Shown: positions 29,227 to 38,575, counted from the first letter of the stretch. The stretch is DNA of 64,000 nucleotides from JAODBJ01 sp963782465 (GCA_963782465.1 CAWAJR010000003.1:186001-250000); one strand, 5' to 3'. A program made the numbers and translations. The notes: a model not told the origin generated them from the sequence alone.

Positions 29227-29993
29227 GCGCGCGCAAGCCGTTGATGGCGGGCAACTGGAAGATGCACCACACCCACCTCGAAGCGATCCAGGTGGTGCAG
29301 AAGTTGTCGTACCGGCTCGAAAAGCAGGACTACCAGCGGACCGATGTCGTGGTCTGCCCGGCGTTCACCGCGCTCCGGTCCGTGCAAACGACCCTCGACG
29401 CCGACCGCATTCCGATCGCGCTGGGTGCGCAGAACGTGCACCCCGAAGAGAAAGGGGCGTTCACCGGTGAGGTGAGTGCGCCGATGCTCGCCAAGTTGAA
29501 CGTCCGCTTCGTGATCGTCGGGCATTCCGAACGGCGAGAGATCTTCGGTGAAACGGACGATTTCGTGAACCGGAAAGTGAAGGCCGTCTTGGCGGCCGGG
29601 ATGCAGCCGATCTTGTGTTGTGGTGAGACGCTCGAAGAACGCGAAGCGGGAGAAACCGAGAACAAGGTGCGGCGCCAGGTGACCGCGGGGCTCGCCGGTG
29701 TGAGCCCCGCCGATGCCGAAGCGGTAGTGGTCGCTTACGAGCCGATATGGGCTATTGGCACGGGCCGCAATGCCACCCCCGACGACGCGAACACCACAAT
29801 TTCGGTCATCAGGAGCACCCTTCGCGATGTGGTCGACGAGACCGCGGGCGTGATGCGAGTGCTCTATGGAGGCAGCGTGAAACCGGGGAACGCGGCCGAG
29901 TTGATGGCCCAGCCGGAAATCGACGGTGCGCTCGTCGGGGGCGCTTCCCTCGATGCGGACGACTTCGCCCGGATCATTCAGTACAGCGCCTAG
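29223..29993 (+). CDS. tpiA: Triose-phosphate isomerase
   Basis: A 256-residue isomerase of dihydroxyacetone phosphate and glyceraldehyde 3-phosphate. Active-site features are in order: MAGNWKMHH with Asn and Lys, VIVGHSERREIFGETDDF with the catalytic His, AYEPIWAIGTGRNATPDDAN with the catalytic Glu and loop 6, and LYGGSVKPGNAAELM plus GALVGGASL for phosphate binding. The ATG overlaps the pgk stop (ATGA) and follows AGAAAGG. Confidence 0.97.
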   Translation: MSARKPLMAGNWKMHHTHLEAIQVVQKLSYRLEKQDYQRTDVVVCPAFTALRSVQTTLDADRIPIALGAQNVHPEEKGAFTGEVSAPMLAKLNVRFVIVGHSERREIFGETDDFVNRKVKAVLAAGMQPILCCGETLEEREAGETENKVRRQVTAGLAGVSPADAEAVVVAYEPIWAIGTGRNATPDDANTTISVIRSTLRDVVDETAGVMRVLYGGSVKPGNAAELMAQPEIDGALVGGASLDADDFARIIQYSA

Positions 29994-30084
29994 CATGACG
30001 TGAAACCGTTGTTACCGAGCGTTATGCTCCCGCCGGCCTGGGTCTCGCCGGCTCGGGCGAAACCAACAGTGAAACGGAGCATTC

Positions 30085-30315
30085 GTGCTGAACGCGGTGT
30101 TGATCACGGCTCATCTGATCGTGTCGATGATCCTCATCGTGTTCATTCTCCTGCACTCAGGCCGGGGCGGCGGCCTGTCCGACATGTTCGGTGGTGTCGG
30201 CGGGAGTTCCATGGCGGGCTCGACTGTGGTGGAACGCAACCTTGATCGCATGACGGTGATCGTCGCCCTCGTCTTTTCGTTCACGACGGTCCTCCTCTCC
30301 ATGCGGCTCACCTGA
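30085..30315 (+). CDS. secG: Preprotein translocase subunit SecG
   Basis: A 76-residue membrane protein with two helices (LITAHLIVSMILIVFILLHS and VIVALVFSFTTVLLSMRL) joined by the conserved cytoplasmic loop GRGGGLSDMFGG with STVVERNLDRMT. This matches SecG, the small subunit of the SecYEG channel. Translation starts at GTG 30085. Its place after tpiA is the standard actinobacterial arrangement. Confidence 0.93.
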   Translation: MLNAVLITAHLIVSMILIVFILLHSGRGGGLSDMFGGVGGSSMAGSTVVERNLDRMTVIVALVFSFTTVLLSMRLT

Positions 30316-30387
30316 CACCATCACCAGTCGAGTCAGGCGTACTGTCCACATCTGGTCGTCGTCCAGACGTCCAGCCCGGGGGAAGTA

Positions 30388-32124
30388 ATGGAGACGGGGA
30401 GGTCTTCCAACTTGAGAACGAAGCGTAAGTACGCGTTGCACGTCGGCGCGATGCTGGCTGTGTTCGCGCTGGTCGTCGCCGCTTGCGGCAGCAGTAGCAG
30501 CAACAACAGCAGCGGGAACGGCTCGACGACGACGGTGGCCCAGAAGTCGGGCGGCAGCATTGTTTTCGCGGCGGAGCAATGGCCCGACTGTCTCAACCCG
30601 ATCACGCAATGCGCGAACTCTTCGTGGTTGCAGTGGCTCGTCCCGATCCACATCTTGCCGCGCCTTGCGGAACTCGACCCGAACAACAACTTCGTCGCCT
30701 CGCCGCTCGTCACCGAGATGCCCTCGCTGGACAACGGTGGCCTGACGCAGAACCCGTTCACCGTCACGTGGCACCTGAACCCCGACGCGAAATGGAGTGA
30801 CGGCACGCCCATCACTTCGGCCGACGTCGCGTTCACGTGGCAGGCGTACCTGAAGAGCAAGGGCAGCCTGAGCACGACGGGCTACATCGACATCGCGTCG
30901 ATCGACAGCTCCGACCCGCAGACGGTCGTCATCAAGTTCAAGCACACCTACGCCGACTGGCAGGACGTGTTCGGCGGTTTCTCCGGCGTCGTGCTGGAGA
31001 AGGCGAAGTTCCCGAACGGCCCCGACACGTCGAGCACGATGCAGTCGTCGATCGACTTCTCCGGCGGCCCGTGGATCCTGAAGTCGTTCAGCAAGAGCCA
31101 GGAGATCCTCGTTCCCAACAAGAACTACTGGGACAAGGACCGGATCCCGCTGCTCGACCAGGTCACGTTCGTGCCTCGTGTCGACACGAGCACCGAGGTG
31201 CAGTCGGTCAAGTCGGGTGAGTCGGCGGCGGCATACCCGCAGCCGTCTTCGGCGAACGTCCCGCAGTTCAAGGCGGCACCGAACGTGCAGACCGCATTCG
31301 GTGTGACGACGCAGTACGAGAACCTCTGGTTCAACCAGAAGCCGGGGCACCCGTTCGTCGACAAGAACGTGCGAGCGGCGTTCATCTACTCGTTCGACCG
31401 CGCGAAGTTCTTGAACGACATCGTCAAGCCCTTCGACCCGACCGTCCAGCCGCTCAACTGCGCGGCGTGGATCCCGGGTGTCGGCAAGTGGTGCAGCGGG
31501 ACGGAACCGTTCAGCGACATCACCTACGACCCGAGCAAGGCCGACTCGCTCATGCAGACGGCCGGCTACGCGAAAGACAGCAGCGGCTTCTGGGCGAAGA
31601 ACGGCCAGGAACTGAAGATCAAGTGGGCGGTCACGACGGGGAACCAGCGTCGTGCCGACACGCAGGCCGAGTTCATCCCGCTCCTCAAGAAGCTGGGGTG
31701 GAACGTGGCGACCGACAACTCCGACCCGGACACGCTGTTCCAGCAGCGCCTGCCCAAGGGCGACTACGACATGTCGATGTTCATCGAGGTGACGAGTCCC
31801 GACCCGTCGGTCACGTCGATCTTCGCCTGCGACTCGATCCCGGGCCCGTCGAACCAGGGCCAGGGCCAGAACCAGTGGTGGTGGTGCAACCAGGACGCCA
31901 GCAAGATCGTGCACCAGTCCGACCTGGAGCTCGACCCGGCGAAGCGGCTCACCGAAATCCAGCAGATCGACCAGTTCGCCCGCGACGACTACATCACGTT
32001 GCCGTTGTACGCGTTCCCGTCGATGTTCGTGTGGAGGACCGACAAGATCGCCGGCCCGGTGACGCAGTACATCAACAGTCCGGAGAGCAACCTCTGGAAC
32101 CTCTACGACTGGTCGGCCAAGTAG
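30388..32124 (+). CDS. Peptide/nickel ABC transporter substrate-binding lipoprotein
   Basis: A 578-residue extracytoplasmic solute-binding protein of family 5 (peptide/nickel type). A signal sequence (LHVGAMLAVFALVVAAC) ends in a lipobox with the modified Cys at residue 33, followed by a Ser/Asn/Thr-rich linker. Family landmarks include PFTVTWHLNPDAKWSDGTPI with TSADVAFTW, LVPNKNYWDKDR and FVDKNVRAAFIYSFDRAKFL. It is the first gene of a complete importer: two permeases and two ATPases follow. A strong hairpin separates it from the first permease, which would keep this gene's mRNA in excess. The true ligand, probably an oligopeptide, is not known. Confidence 0.9.
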   Translation: METGRSSNLRTKRKYALHVGAMLAVFALVVAACGSSSSNNSSGNGSTTTVAQKSGGSIVFAAEQWPDCLNPITQCANSSWLQWLVPIHILPRLAELDPNNNFVASPLVTEMPSLDNGGLTQNPFTVTWHLNPDAKWSDGTPITSADVAFTWQAYLKSKGSLSTTGYIDIASIDSSDPQTVVIKFKHTYADWQDVFGGFSGVVLEKAKFPNGPDTSSTMQSSIDFSGGPWILKSFSKSQEILVPNKNYWDKDRIPLLDQVTFVPRVDTSTEVQSVKSGESAAAYPQPSSANVPQFKAAPNVQTAFGVTTQYENLWFNQKPGHPFVDKNVRAAFIYSFDRAKFLNDIVKPFDPTVQPLNCAAWIPGVGKWCSGTEPFSDITYDPSKADSLMQTAGYAKDSSGFWAKNGQELKIKWAVTTGNQRRADTQAEFIPLLKKLGWNVATDNSDPDTLFQQRLPKGDYDMSMFIEVTSPDPSVTSIFACDSIPGPSNQGQGQNQWWWCNQDASKIVHQSDLELDPAKRLTEIQQIDQFARDDYITLPLYAFPSMFVWRTDKIAGPVTQYINSPESNLWNLYDWSAK

Positions 32125-32176
32125 GCCACGCAAGCATGAAAAAGGCGCGACAATTGGCGCCGATGGACATGATGCT

Positions 32177-32205
32177 CGGGGTCGGGAGTCACACTCCCGA
32201 CCCCG
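32177..32205 (+). terminator. Perfect 13-bp hairpin between binding-protein and permease genes
   Basis: CGGGGTCGGGAGT (32177-32189), a three-base loop CAC, and ACTCCCGACCCCG (32193-32205) make a perfect stem. No T-tract follows, and the permease starts 29 bases later. It most likely acts as a partial terminator or as a 3' stabiliser of the binding-protein mRNA, a common way to set unequal subunit amounts in ABC importers. Confidence 0.65.
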
Positions 32206-32233
32206 GCATGCATCTCAGGCCCAGGGAGGGCTG

Positions 32234-33211
32234 ATGCTGCGGTTCCTCGTCGGGCGGGTCCTCTGGGCGATCCCGGTGATGCTGCTCGCGAGCGTGATCG
32301 TGTTCGCCGCCGTGCGGTCCGCCGTCGACCCCGTCGCCGCCGCAGCCCGCAACCCGCACACGACACCCGAAGCCCTCGCGAAGTACAAGCACGACCTCGG
32401 GCTCGACAAGTCGGGTACCGAGCAGTACTGGATCTGGTTGAAGAGCTTCGCCCACGGCGACTGGGGCCATTCGCAACACACGGACGCGCCGGTGTACCCC
32501 GAGATTCGCTCGGCCCTGGCGAACACGATGGTGCTCGGGCTCTTCGCCACCTCCATCACGATCACGGTCGGCGTCGGGATCGGCATCGTTTCGGCGTTGA
32601 AGCAATATTCGTTCTTCGACAACTTCTCGACCGCGGGCGCCTTCCTCGGCCTCTCGCTCCCACCGTTCGTGTTCGGGCTGATCCTCCAGATCGTTTTCGG
32701 GACGTTTCTCGTCACGCACCTCCATAGATCGAGCCCCGTGCTCCCCATTGCCGGCATGGTGTCGCCGGGCTCGACCGGGTTGAGCGTCACCGACCGCCTG
32801 CGCCATCTGATCCTCCCCGGTCTCACCTTGGGTGTGCAGGAAATCGCGATCTACAGCCGCTACATGCGTACGAGCATGTTGGAGACGCTGAACTCCGACT
32901 ACCTGCGCACTGCGCGCGCGAAGGGCATCTCCGAACGGCGCGTCATCGTGCGCCACGCGCTGCGCAACGCGTTGATCCCGCTCACGACGTTTGCGGCCAT
33001 CGACATCGGTTCGATCGCCGGCGGGCTCATCATCACCGAAACCATCTTCCAGTACCCGGGCATGGGCGCGTACTTCATCAACGCGTTCGGCAACGGCGAC
33101 TACACCGCGATCCTGCCGTGGTTGATGGTCGTCGTCGGTTCGGTGATCTTGTTCAACCTGCTGGCCGACCTCTCCTACGCGTGGCTCGACCCGAGGATCC
33201 GTCTTGACTGA
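32234..33211 (+). CDS. Peptide ABC transporter permease, DppB/OppB type
   Basis: A 325-residue inner-membrane permease. The N-terminus (RFLVGRVLWAIPVMLLASVI) is the usual OppB start helix. The binding-protein-dependent transport domain follows, with the EAA-type cytoplasmic loop YLRTARAKGISERRVIVRHA and ALRNALIPLTTF before the last helices (GGLIITETIFQYPGMGAYFI). It overlaps the next gene by eight bases. Confidence 0.93.
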   Translation: MLRFLVGRVLWAIPVMLLASVIVFAAVRSAVDPVAAAARNPHTTPEALAKYKHDLGLDKSGTEQYWIWLKSFAHGDWGHSQHTDAPVYPEIRSALANTMVLGLFATSITITVGVGIGIVSALKQYSFFDNFSTAGAFLGLSLPPFVFGLILQIVFGTFLVTHLHRSSPVLPIAGMVSPGSTGLSVTDRLRHLILPGLTLGVQEIAIYSRYMRTSMLETLNSDYLRTARAKGISERRVIVRHALRNALIPLTTFAAIDIGSIAGGLIITETIFQYPGMGAYFINAFGNGDYTAILPWLMVVVGSVILFNLLADLSYAWLDPRIRLD

Positions 33212-35282
33212 TCTTCAGCGGGAGCAGGCCGTCATCGACGCCGACGTCATGCCGGAGATGGCACCCGTCGCGACGCTCGACGTCGCGGTCGGGCTCAGCG
33301 CGAAGCCGCTGACGCCACGGTTGCTCGCGTGGCGACGGTTCAAGCGGCACAAGCTCGCGCTCGTCTCCGCGGTGGTGCTGGTCCTCCTCGTCCTCCTCGT
33401 CGTGTTCGCGCCGTTCCTCACGAACTACGGACCGACCCAATCCGGCACCGGCACACCGCTGAAGGGCCCGTCGCTCAAGCACCTCATGGGCACCGACCAG
33501 ATCGGTCGCGACGTTTGGACCCAGGTTCTCTACGGCGGGCGGATCTCGTTGCTCGTCGGTGTCGCGGTGGCGGTCATCTCCACCGCCTTCGGCGCGGTCG
33601 TCGGCGCGATCGCCGGTTTCTACGGCCGCTGGGTCGACAACGTGCTGATGCGCGTCACCGACCTGTTCCTGGCCATCCCGCTGCTCGTCATCCTCATCAT
33701 CGGGAGCCAGTTGCCGTCCCGGCAGCACTGGGCACAGACGATCATGGGCGACCCGAAAGGCGTCCGCGCCGTGGTCACCATCCTCACCGTGTTCTTCTGG
33801 ATGCCCGTGGCGCGCATCGTGCGCGGGCTCGTGCTGTCGCTGAAGGAGAAGGAGTTCGTCGAAGCGGCGCGCGCAAGCGGCGCGTCCGACTTCCGGCTCA
33901 TCGCGTTGCACCTCATCCCGAACTGCACGGGCCAGATCGTCGTCAACACGACCCTTAGCGTCGCGGCCGCGATCCTCACCGAATCGGCGCTGTCGTTCCT
34001 CGGCTTCGGCGTCGACCCGGTCGTGAGCCCAACCTGGGGCAACCTCCTCGACACCGGCAAAGACTTTCAGTCGATCGCCCCGTGGATGATCTGGTTCCCC
34101 GGCCTCGCGATCGTGCTCGTCGTGCTGTGCGTCAACTTCCTCGGCGACGGCTTGCGTGACGCGCTCGACCCGAAACAGGCAGGCCTCGAGCGCGTGACAG
34201 GTTCGGCGGTGATCGATTCGCCCGGCGACGACGCGGTGCGCCCCGCGCCCGACGACGCGCTCTTGAGCATCCGCAACCTCGAAGTCACGTTCCGCACCGA
34301 AGAGGGGATCGTGCAGGCCGTGCGCGGCATCGACCTCGACGTGCGGCGCGGCGAAGTGCTCGGCGTGGTGGGCGAGTCGGGGTCGGGCAAGAGCGTGACG
34401 ATGCTGGCCGTGCTCGGGTTGTTGCCGAAGAGCGCCAAGATCACCGGTTCGGCGCGCTTTCTCGGCAAGGAACTGATCGGTCAGAAGCCGAAACAGCTGC
34501 GTTCAGTTCGCGGCGCGGGGATCGCGATGATCTTCCAGGACCCGCTCACCGCGCTGAACCCGACGCACCGGGTCGGGAACCAGATCACCGAAGCGATCCG
34601 GGCCCACAATCCCGATATGTCGAAGGCGTCGGCGGTCGACCGCGCGGTCGAACTGCTCGAAATGGTCGGGATCCCGCGCCCCGCGTTGCGGATCCGCCAG
34701 TACCCGCACGAGTTCTCCGGCGGGATGCGGCAGCGGGCGATGATCGCGATGTCGATCGCGAACAACCCCGACGTGTTGATCGCCGACGAACCGACGACCG
34801 CGCTCGACGTCACCATCCAGGCGCAGATCCTCGAAGTGCTGCAGAAGGTCCAGACCGAAACCGACTCCGCCATCGTCTTCATCACCCACGACCTCGGCGT
34901 CATCGCTCGGATCGCAACCCGGGTGCACGTGATGTACGCGGGGCGCACGGCCGAGGTCGGTGGGGTCGACGACGTGTTCGAACGGCCGCGGCACCCGTAC
35001 ACGATCGGCCTGTTGAAGTCGCTGCCCGGTCTGGTCGGCTCGGGGCAACGGTTGCGGCCGATCGGTGGGTCGCCGCCGAGCATGCTCAACCCGCCCACCG
35101 GCTGCGCGTTCTACCCGCGTTGCGCCAACATGATCGACATCTGCCCGCAGGAGCAGCCGAAGCTGGGGCCGATCGACGCACCGGACCATCTCGTCGCGTG
35201 CCACGTGGCCGACCAGCTGCACGTCGAAATGGAAGGCGTCGCGCCCGACGCGTTGCCCGCCGACGTCGAGCCACCGCCATGA
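33204..35282 (+). CDS. Fused peptide ABC transporter permease (DppC) and ATPase (DppD)
   Basis: A 692-residue fusion. Residues 1-320 form a DppC-type permease with an N-terminal cytoplasmic tail, a first helix (LALVSAVVLVLLVLLVVFAP), HLMGTDQIGRDVWTQVLYGG and the EAA loop FVEAARASGASDFRLIALHL. After a short linker (SAVIDSPGDDAVRPAPDDAL) residues 350-680 are a DppD-type ATPase with Walker A VVGESGSGKSVTMLAV, signature FSGGMRQRAMIAMSIA, Walker B VLIADEPTTALDVT and the cysteine-containing tail CAFYPRCANMIDICPQEQP. The reading frame is continuous across the junction. Such fusions occur in other actinobacteria and should not be read as a missing stop. Confidence 0.9.
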   Translation: MTDLQREQAVIDADVMPEMAPVATLDVAVGLSAKPLTPRLLAWRRFKRHKLALVSAVVLVLLVLLVVFAPFLTNYGPTQSGTGTPLKGPSLKHLMGTDQIGRDVWTQVLYGGRISLLVGVAVAVISTAFGAVVGAIAGFYGRWVDNVLMRVTDLFLAIPLLVILIIGSQLPSRQHWAQTIMGDPKGVRAVVTILTVFFWMPVARIVRGLVLSLKEKEFVEAARASGASDFRLIALHLIPNCTGQIVVNTTLSVAAAILTESALSFLGFGVDPVVSPTWGNLLDTGKDFQSIAPWMIWFPGLAIVLVVLCVNFLGDGLRDALDPKQAGLERVTGSAVIDSPGDDAVRPAPDDALLSIRNLEVTFRTEEGIVQAVRGIDLDVRRGEVLGVVGESGSGKSVTMLAVLGLLPKSAKITGSARFLGKELIGQKPKQLRSVRGAGIAMIFQDPLTALNPTHRVGNQITEAIRAHNPDMSKASAVDRAVELLEMVGIPRPALRIRQYPHEFSGGMRQRAMIAMSIANNPDVLIADEPTTALDVTIQAQILEVLQKVQTETDSAIVFITHDLGVIARIATRVHVMYAGRTAEVGGVDDVFERPRHPYTIGLLKSLPGLVGSGQRLRPIGGSPPSMLNPPTGCAFYPRCANMIDICPQEQPKLGPIDAPDHLVACHVADQLHVEMEGVAPDALPADVEPPP

Positions 35283-36331
35283 CCACGAGCGACGCCGACG
35301 CCCGCGAGAAGCCGCTCGAGCAACGCCCGGCGGTGCTCGAGGTGCGCGACCTCGTCAAGGAGTTCCCGGTCGGCAAAGGTTTCGTCGGGCGCCCGGCTTC
35401 GGTCGTGCACGCGGTCTCGGGTGTGTCGTTCGAGCTCCGCGCCGGTTCGACGCTCGGCTTGGTGGGAGAGTCGGGATCGGGGAAGTCGACGGTCGGGCGC
35501 TGCATCCTTCGTCTCCTCGAACCGACCTCCGGGACGATCACGTATAACGGGGTCGACCTGCGCACCGCGTCGGGTCGCGTCATGCGCGGGTTACGGCGCG
35601 ACCTGCAGATCGTGTTCCAAGACCCGTACGCGTCGCTCGACCCCCGGATGACCGTCGCGGCGATCGTCGGCGAACCGCTGAAGATCCACCGGTCGAAGCA
35701 GAACCTGGGCGAGCGGGTTCGCGAGCTGTTGCGGCTCGTCGGCCTGAACCCCGAGCACGGCAACCGCTTCCCGCACGAGTTCTCCGGCGGGCAACGGCAA
35801 CGCATCGGCGTCGCGCGCGCACTCGCGCTGCAGCCGAAACTGATCGTGCTCGACGAGCCGGTGTCGGCGCTCGACGTGTCGATCCAGGCCGGTGTCGTCA
35901 ACCTGCTCGAAGACCTGCAGGACGAACTCGACCTCGCGTACCTGTTCATCTCGCACGACCTGTCTGTCGTACGCCACATCGCCGACGAGATCGCCGTCAT
36001 GTACCTCGGCAAGCTCGTCGAAACCGGCATCTCCGAAGACGTCTACGAGAACCCGGCCCATCCGTACACGCAGGCGCTCCTCTCGGGGATACCGCTGCCC
36101 GACCCGGCGCTCGAACGGCGCCGGCAGCGGGTGGTGCTCGAAGGCGATATCCCGAGCCCGGTCACCCCGCCGAGCGGTTGCCGGTTCCGCACCCGGTGCT
36201 GGAAGGCGGAGGCGATCTGCGCGTCGGAGGAGCCGGCGCTCATCGACCGCGGGCAGGGACATCCCGTCGCGTGTCATTTCGCCGAGGAGACGAGCGTCGC
36301 GCTCGGTCGCCGACCGGCGCCCGAACTCTGA
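35279..36331 (+). CDS. Peptide ABC transporter ATPase, DppF/OppF type
   Basis: A 350-residue second ATPase of the importer. Walker A is LGLVGESGSGKSTVGRCILR, the Q-loop region QIVFQDPYASLDPRMTV, the signature FSGGQRQRIGVARALAL, Walker B KLIVLDEPVSALDVSIQ and the switch His is in LFISHDLSVVRHIAD. The oligopeptide-type C-terminal extension has GCRFRTRCWKAEAICASEEP, whose cysteines bind an iron-sulphur cluster in some homologues. The ATG at 35279 overlaps the fusion gene's stop as ATGA. This ends the transporter operon. Confidence 0.92.
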   Translation: MTTSDADAREKPLEQRPAVLEVRDLVKEFPVGKGFVGRPASVVHAVSGVSFELRAGSTLGLVGESGSGKSTVGRCILRLLEPTSGTITYNGVDLRTASGRVMRGLRRDLQIVFQDPYASLDPRMTVAAIVGEPLKIHRSKQNLGERVRELLRLVGLNPEHGNRFPHEFSGGQRQRIGVARALALQPKLIVLDEPVSALDVSIQAGVVNLLEDLQDELDLAYLFISHDLSVVRHIADEIAVMYLGKLVETGISEDVYENPAHPYTQALLSGIPLPDPALERRRQRVVLEGDIPSPVTPPSGCRFRTRCWKAEAICASEEPALIDRGQGHPVACHFAEETSVALGRRPAPEL

Positions 36332-36350
36332 GCGTCCCTGCTCGTACTGC

Positions 36351-37301
36351 TCAGGGCTCGAGCACGACCTTGATCGCGCCCGCGGCTCGGTCGCGCGCGG
36401 TCGCGAACGCCTCGGCCGCGGCGTTGAGCGGGAACCGGTGCGTGATGAGCGCCGGCACGAGGTCGGCACGCGACGCGAGGAGCGCGACCGCGATCTCGAA
36501 CTCGCGCTGATCGCCCTGCCGTGCGTAAAGGCTTGCGGGTGCGAGGTCGATCTCTTTGAGCGCGATCCGCTGGCCGGGCATCTCGACGGTGCCGTCCCAG
36601 TACGACCCGAGCAGCACGATGGTGCCGCCGGCCCGGCAACGCTTCGCGGCGAGGTCGAGCGCGCCGGCCGATCCCGCGGCTTCGATCACGACGTCGTAGC
36701 CCGCGGTGAGCTCGTCGATGTTGCCGCCGAGCCGCTGCGCCGTTTCCCTCTGGTGGTCGTATCGCGCTGCGACATCCACGCGCGCGCCTCGGGCCTGCGC
36801 GGCGACGAGCGCGCACAGTCCGATCGTGCCCGCGCCGACGATCGCGACGCGTTGGCCGGGCTGGATGTTGCCTCGCCGCACGCCGTGCACCCCGATCGCC
36901 AGCGGTTCGACGAGGCACGCGTCAGTGGGCGCAAGGGTCGCCGGCAGGGGCGCGACCGCGCTCGCCGGCACCACGCATTCGTCGGCCATCCCACCGTCGC
37001 GCCCGACGCCGAGGATGATCCCCGGACCGCTCGCGCAGAGGTTGTAGTCGCCGGCCCGGCAGGCATCGCACTGGTTGCAGGGCGCGAGCGGTTCGACCGC
37101 GACCGCGGTGCCGTCGTCGAGCAAGCCCGCGAACTCGTGGCCCATCACCGAGGGCAGGTCGAAAGCCATCAGGTGCAGATCGGAGCCGCAGATACCCGCC
37201 GACGCGACCCGCACCCGCACCGTGTCGTCGCCGGCCGCGGGTCGCGGCGCGACGTCGACCACCGTCGGCTTCCCACCGACGCACCGCACACCTCTGCTCA
37301 T
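36351..37301 (-). CDS. Zinc-dependent medium-chain alcohol dehydrogenase
   Basis: A 316-residue MDR-family dehydrogenase. The catalytic zinc site is visible in ASAGICGSDLHLM and VMGHEFAGLL, and the structural zinc cysteines are in PCNQCDACRAGDYNLCASGP. The NAD(P)-binding Rossmann motif is VAIVGAGTIGLCALVAAQ. The tail ends AGAIKVVLEP. It is shorter than the usual 340-350 residues but has no obvious gap at a catalytic site. It is convergent with the peptide transporter and probably has its own promoter. The substrate is unknown. Confidence 0.88.
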   Translation of the reverse strand: MSRGVRCVGGKPTVVDVAPRPAAGDDTVRVRVASAGICGSDLHLMAFDLPSVMGHEFAGLLDDGTAVAVEPLAPCNQCDACRAGDYNLCASGPGIILGVGRDGGMADECVVPASAVAPLPATLAPTDACLVEPLAIGVHGVRRGNIQPGQRVAIVGAGTIGLCALVAAQARGARVDVAARYDHQRETAQRLGGNIDELTAGYDVVIEAAGSAGALDLAAKRCRAGGTIVLLGSYWDGTVEMPGQRIALKEIDLAPASLYARQGDQREFEIAVALLASRADLVPALITHRFPLNAAAEAFATARDRAAGAIKVVLEP

Positions 37302-37320
37302 GCCGAGAGGCTGCCACGTT

Positions 37321-38355
37321 TCAGCGTTCGACGATCACCGCCGGTCGTTCCGACCGACCGAGGAACCGCAGCACATCGGCGGCGTCGGCGGTGAGCGCGT
37401 CGACGGCGGCCTTCGGGATGCGTTGCCACGGTCGGATCGTGACGGTGCCGCCCGCGAGGCCCCACGTCGCGACGGCCTGACCGCCGACCAGCGCGACCGG
37501 CCGGATGATGCCGTTCGTCGTGGCGATGCCCGTGTGCGAACCGGTGACGAACTCGCGCGACGCCCAGCCGAGCAGGAGCGGATCGAACGGCCCGAGCAGC
37601 CGCGGCGGTGGGATCGCGACCGGTCGCGCTGGTCGGCGGTCGGGGAGTTCGCCGGCGAGCGCGGCGAAACCGTTGCGGGCGTCGCCGAGGGTGATGCCGG
37701 CCCATTTGGCAAGGTCGGCCGCGGTCGCCGGGGCATGGCCCGCGAGGTAGCGGCGGGTGAGACGGGCGAGTGCTTCGGCGCGGTCGAGCGGCGGCGGGGG
37801 AGGGCCGAGCCACTGCGAGGCCGAGACGAATGCCTGGTCGCCGTCGACCATCGGCCCGCGCACGAGGTCACGGTGGAACGACGCCGAGGCGAGGATGTGC
37901 ACGAGCGCCTGGCGGGCCGTCGGGACCTTCTCGGCCTCGAGCACTTCGCGGAGTTGCTCGCGGGTACGCGGTTGCTCGGCAACGGCGGCCATGACGACGT
38001 CGACGCCCCGCGCCGCCTGGGCCGGGCTGACGCCTTCCTGGCGAAGCCGGCGCTCGTTACCGGTGACGAGCCGCGGCGTGGTGAGCGCATGCAGCCACCA
38101 GTAGTCGCTCGCGGTGACGAGGTGCAGCGTGCCCCGGTTGAGCCACGCGATGACGAGTTCCCGGCGCCCCAGCGCGGCGTCGACATCGGCCGCGGTGACG
38201 CCGGTGCTGCGCGCCCTGATCGCCAGTCGAGCGCCCCGGGCATCCTGCGCCTGCACCGCGAGCAGCCGCTCGACGACCGCTGCCGGTGTGCGGGCGCGCG
38301 GGCCGGAGAGAAGCTGAGACCGGAGGCGCGCCGCGACGAGTGCCCGATCCACCAT
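37321..38355 (-). CDS. AlkZ/YcaQ-like winged-helix DNA glycosylase family protein
   Basis: A 344-residue protein of the HTH_42 (AlkZ/YcaQ) family, which unhooks interstrand crosslinks or excises alkylated bases. The family start is AAVVERLLAVQAQDARGARL, with the QxQ motif (QAQ) that carries the catalytic glutamines in AlkZ. WLNRGTLHLVTASDYWWLHA is the next conserved block, and DPLLLGWASREFV comes near the C-terminus. It ends 19 bases before the alcohol dehydrogenase start, so the two may be co-transcribed. Activity is inferred from the family only. Confidence 0.75.
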   Translation of the reverse strand: MVDRALVAARLRSQLLSGPRARTPAAVVERLLAVQAQDARGARLAIRARSTGVTAADVDAALGRRELVIAWLNRGTLHLVTASDYWWLHALTTPRLVTGNERRLRQEGVSPAQAARGVDVVMAAVAEQPRTREQLREVLEAEKVPTARQALVHILASASFHRDLVRGPMVDGDQAFVSASQWLGPPPPPLDRAEALARLTRRYLAGHAPATAADLAKWAGITLGDARNGFAALAGELPDRRPARPVAIPPPRLLGPFDPLLLGWASREFVTGSHTGIATTNGIIRPVALVGGQAVATWGLAGGTVTIRPWQRIPKAAVDALTADAADVLRFLGRSERPAVIVER

Positions 38356-38462
38356 GGGCCATGCTCGCGCGGCGGCCCACGTCCCCGCGGGGACGTGTTT
38401 TGATGTACCGAACCTGCCCGGCAGCGCGCTCCCGGTTCATCGAAACCGGTGCTCGCCGCCGG

Positions 38463-38468
38463 TATGAT
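38463..38468 (+). promoter_or_regulatory. Candidate -10 box of tRNA-Leu
   Basis: TATGAT lies 24 bases before the first base of the mature tRNA. No good -35 hexamer is seen at the standard spacing (TTCATC at 38436 is too far), so this call rests on the -10 alone. Confidence 0.4.
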
Positions 38469-38491
38469 GACCCGCCTGCCCACAGGCACAC

Positions 38492-38575
38492 GTCGGAGTG
38501 GCGGAATAGGCAGACGCGCTAGGTTGAGGGCCTAGTGCCCGCAAGGGCATGGGGGTTCAAGTCCCCCCTCCGACA
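38492..38575 (+). tRNA. tRNA-Leu (anticodon GAG)
   Basis: An 84-nt class II tRNA. The acceptor stem pairs GTCGGAG with CTCCGAC, the anticodon stem is CTAGG/CCTAG around TTGAGGG (anticodon GAG, codons CUC/CUU), the long variable arm is TGCCC-GCAA-GGGCA and the T-arm is GGGGG-TTCAAGT-CCCCC. The discriminator is A and CCA is not encoded. Its 3' end is the left boundary of an integrated island: the last 17 bases of the gene and one more recur at 44624-44641. Confidence 0.97.

Noticed and set aside
36332..36350. Terminator between the peptide transporter and the dehydrogenase
   Set aside because: Only a 5-bp CCCTG/CAGGG pairing is visible around here, too weak to call.
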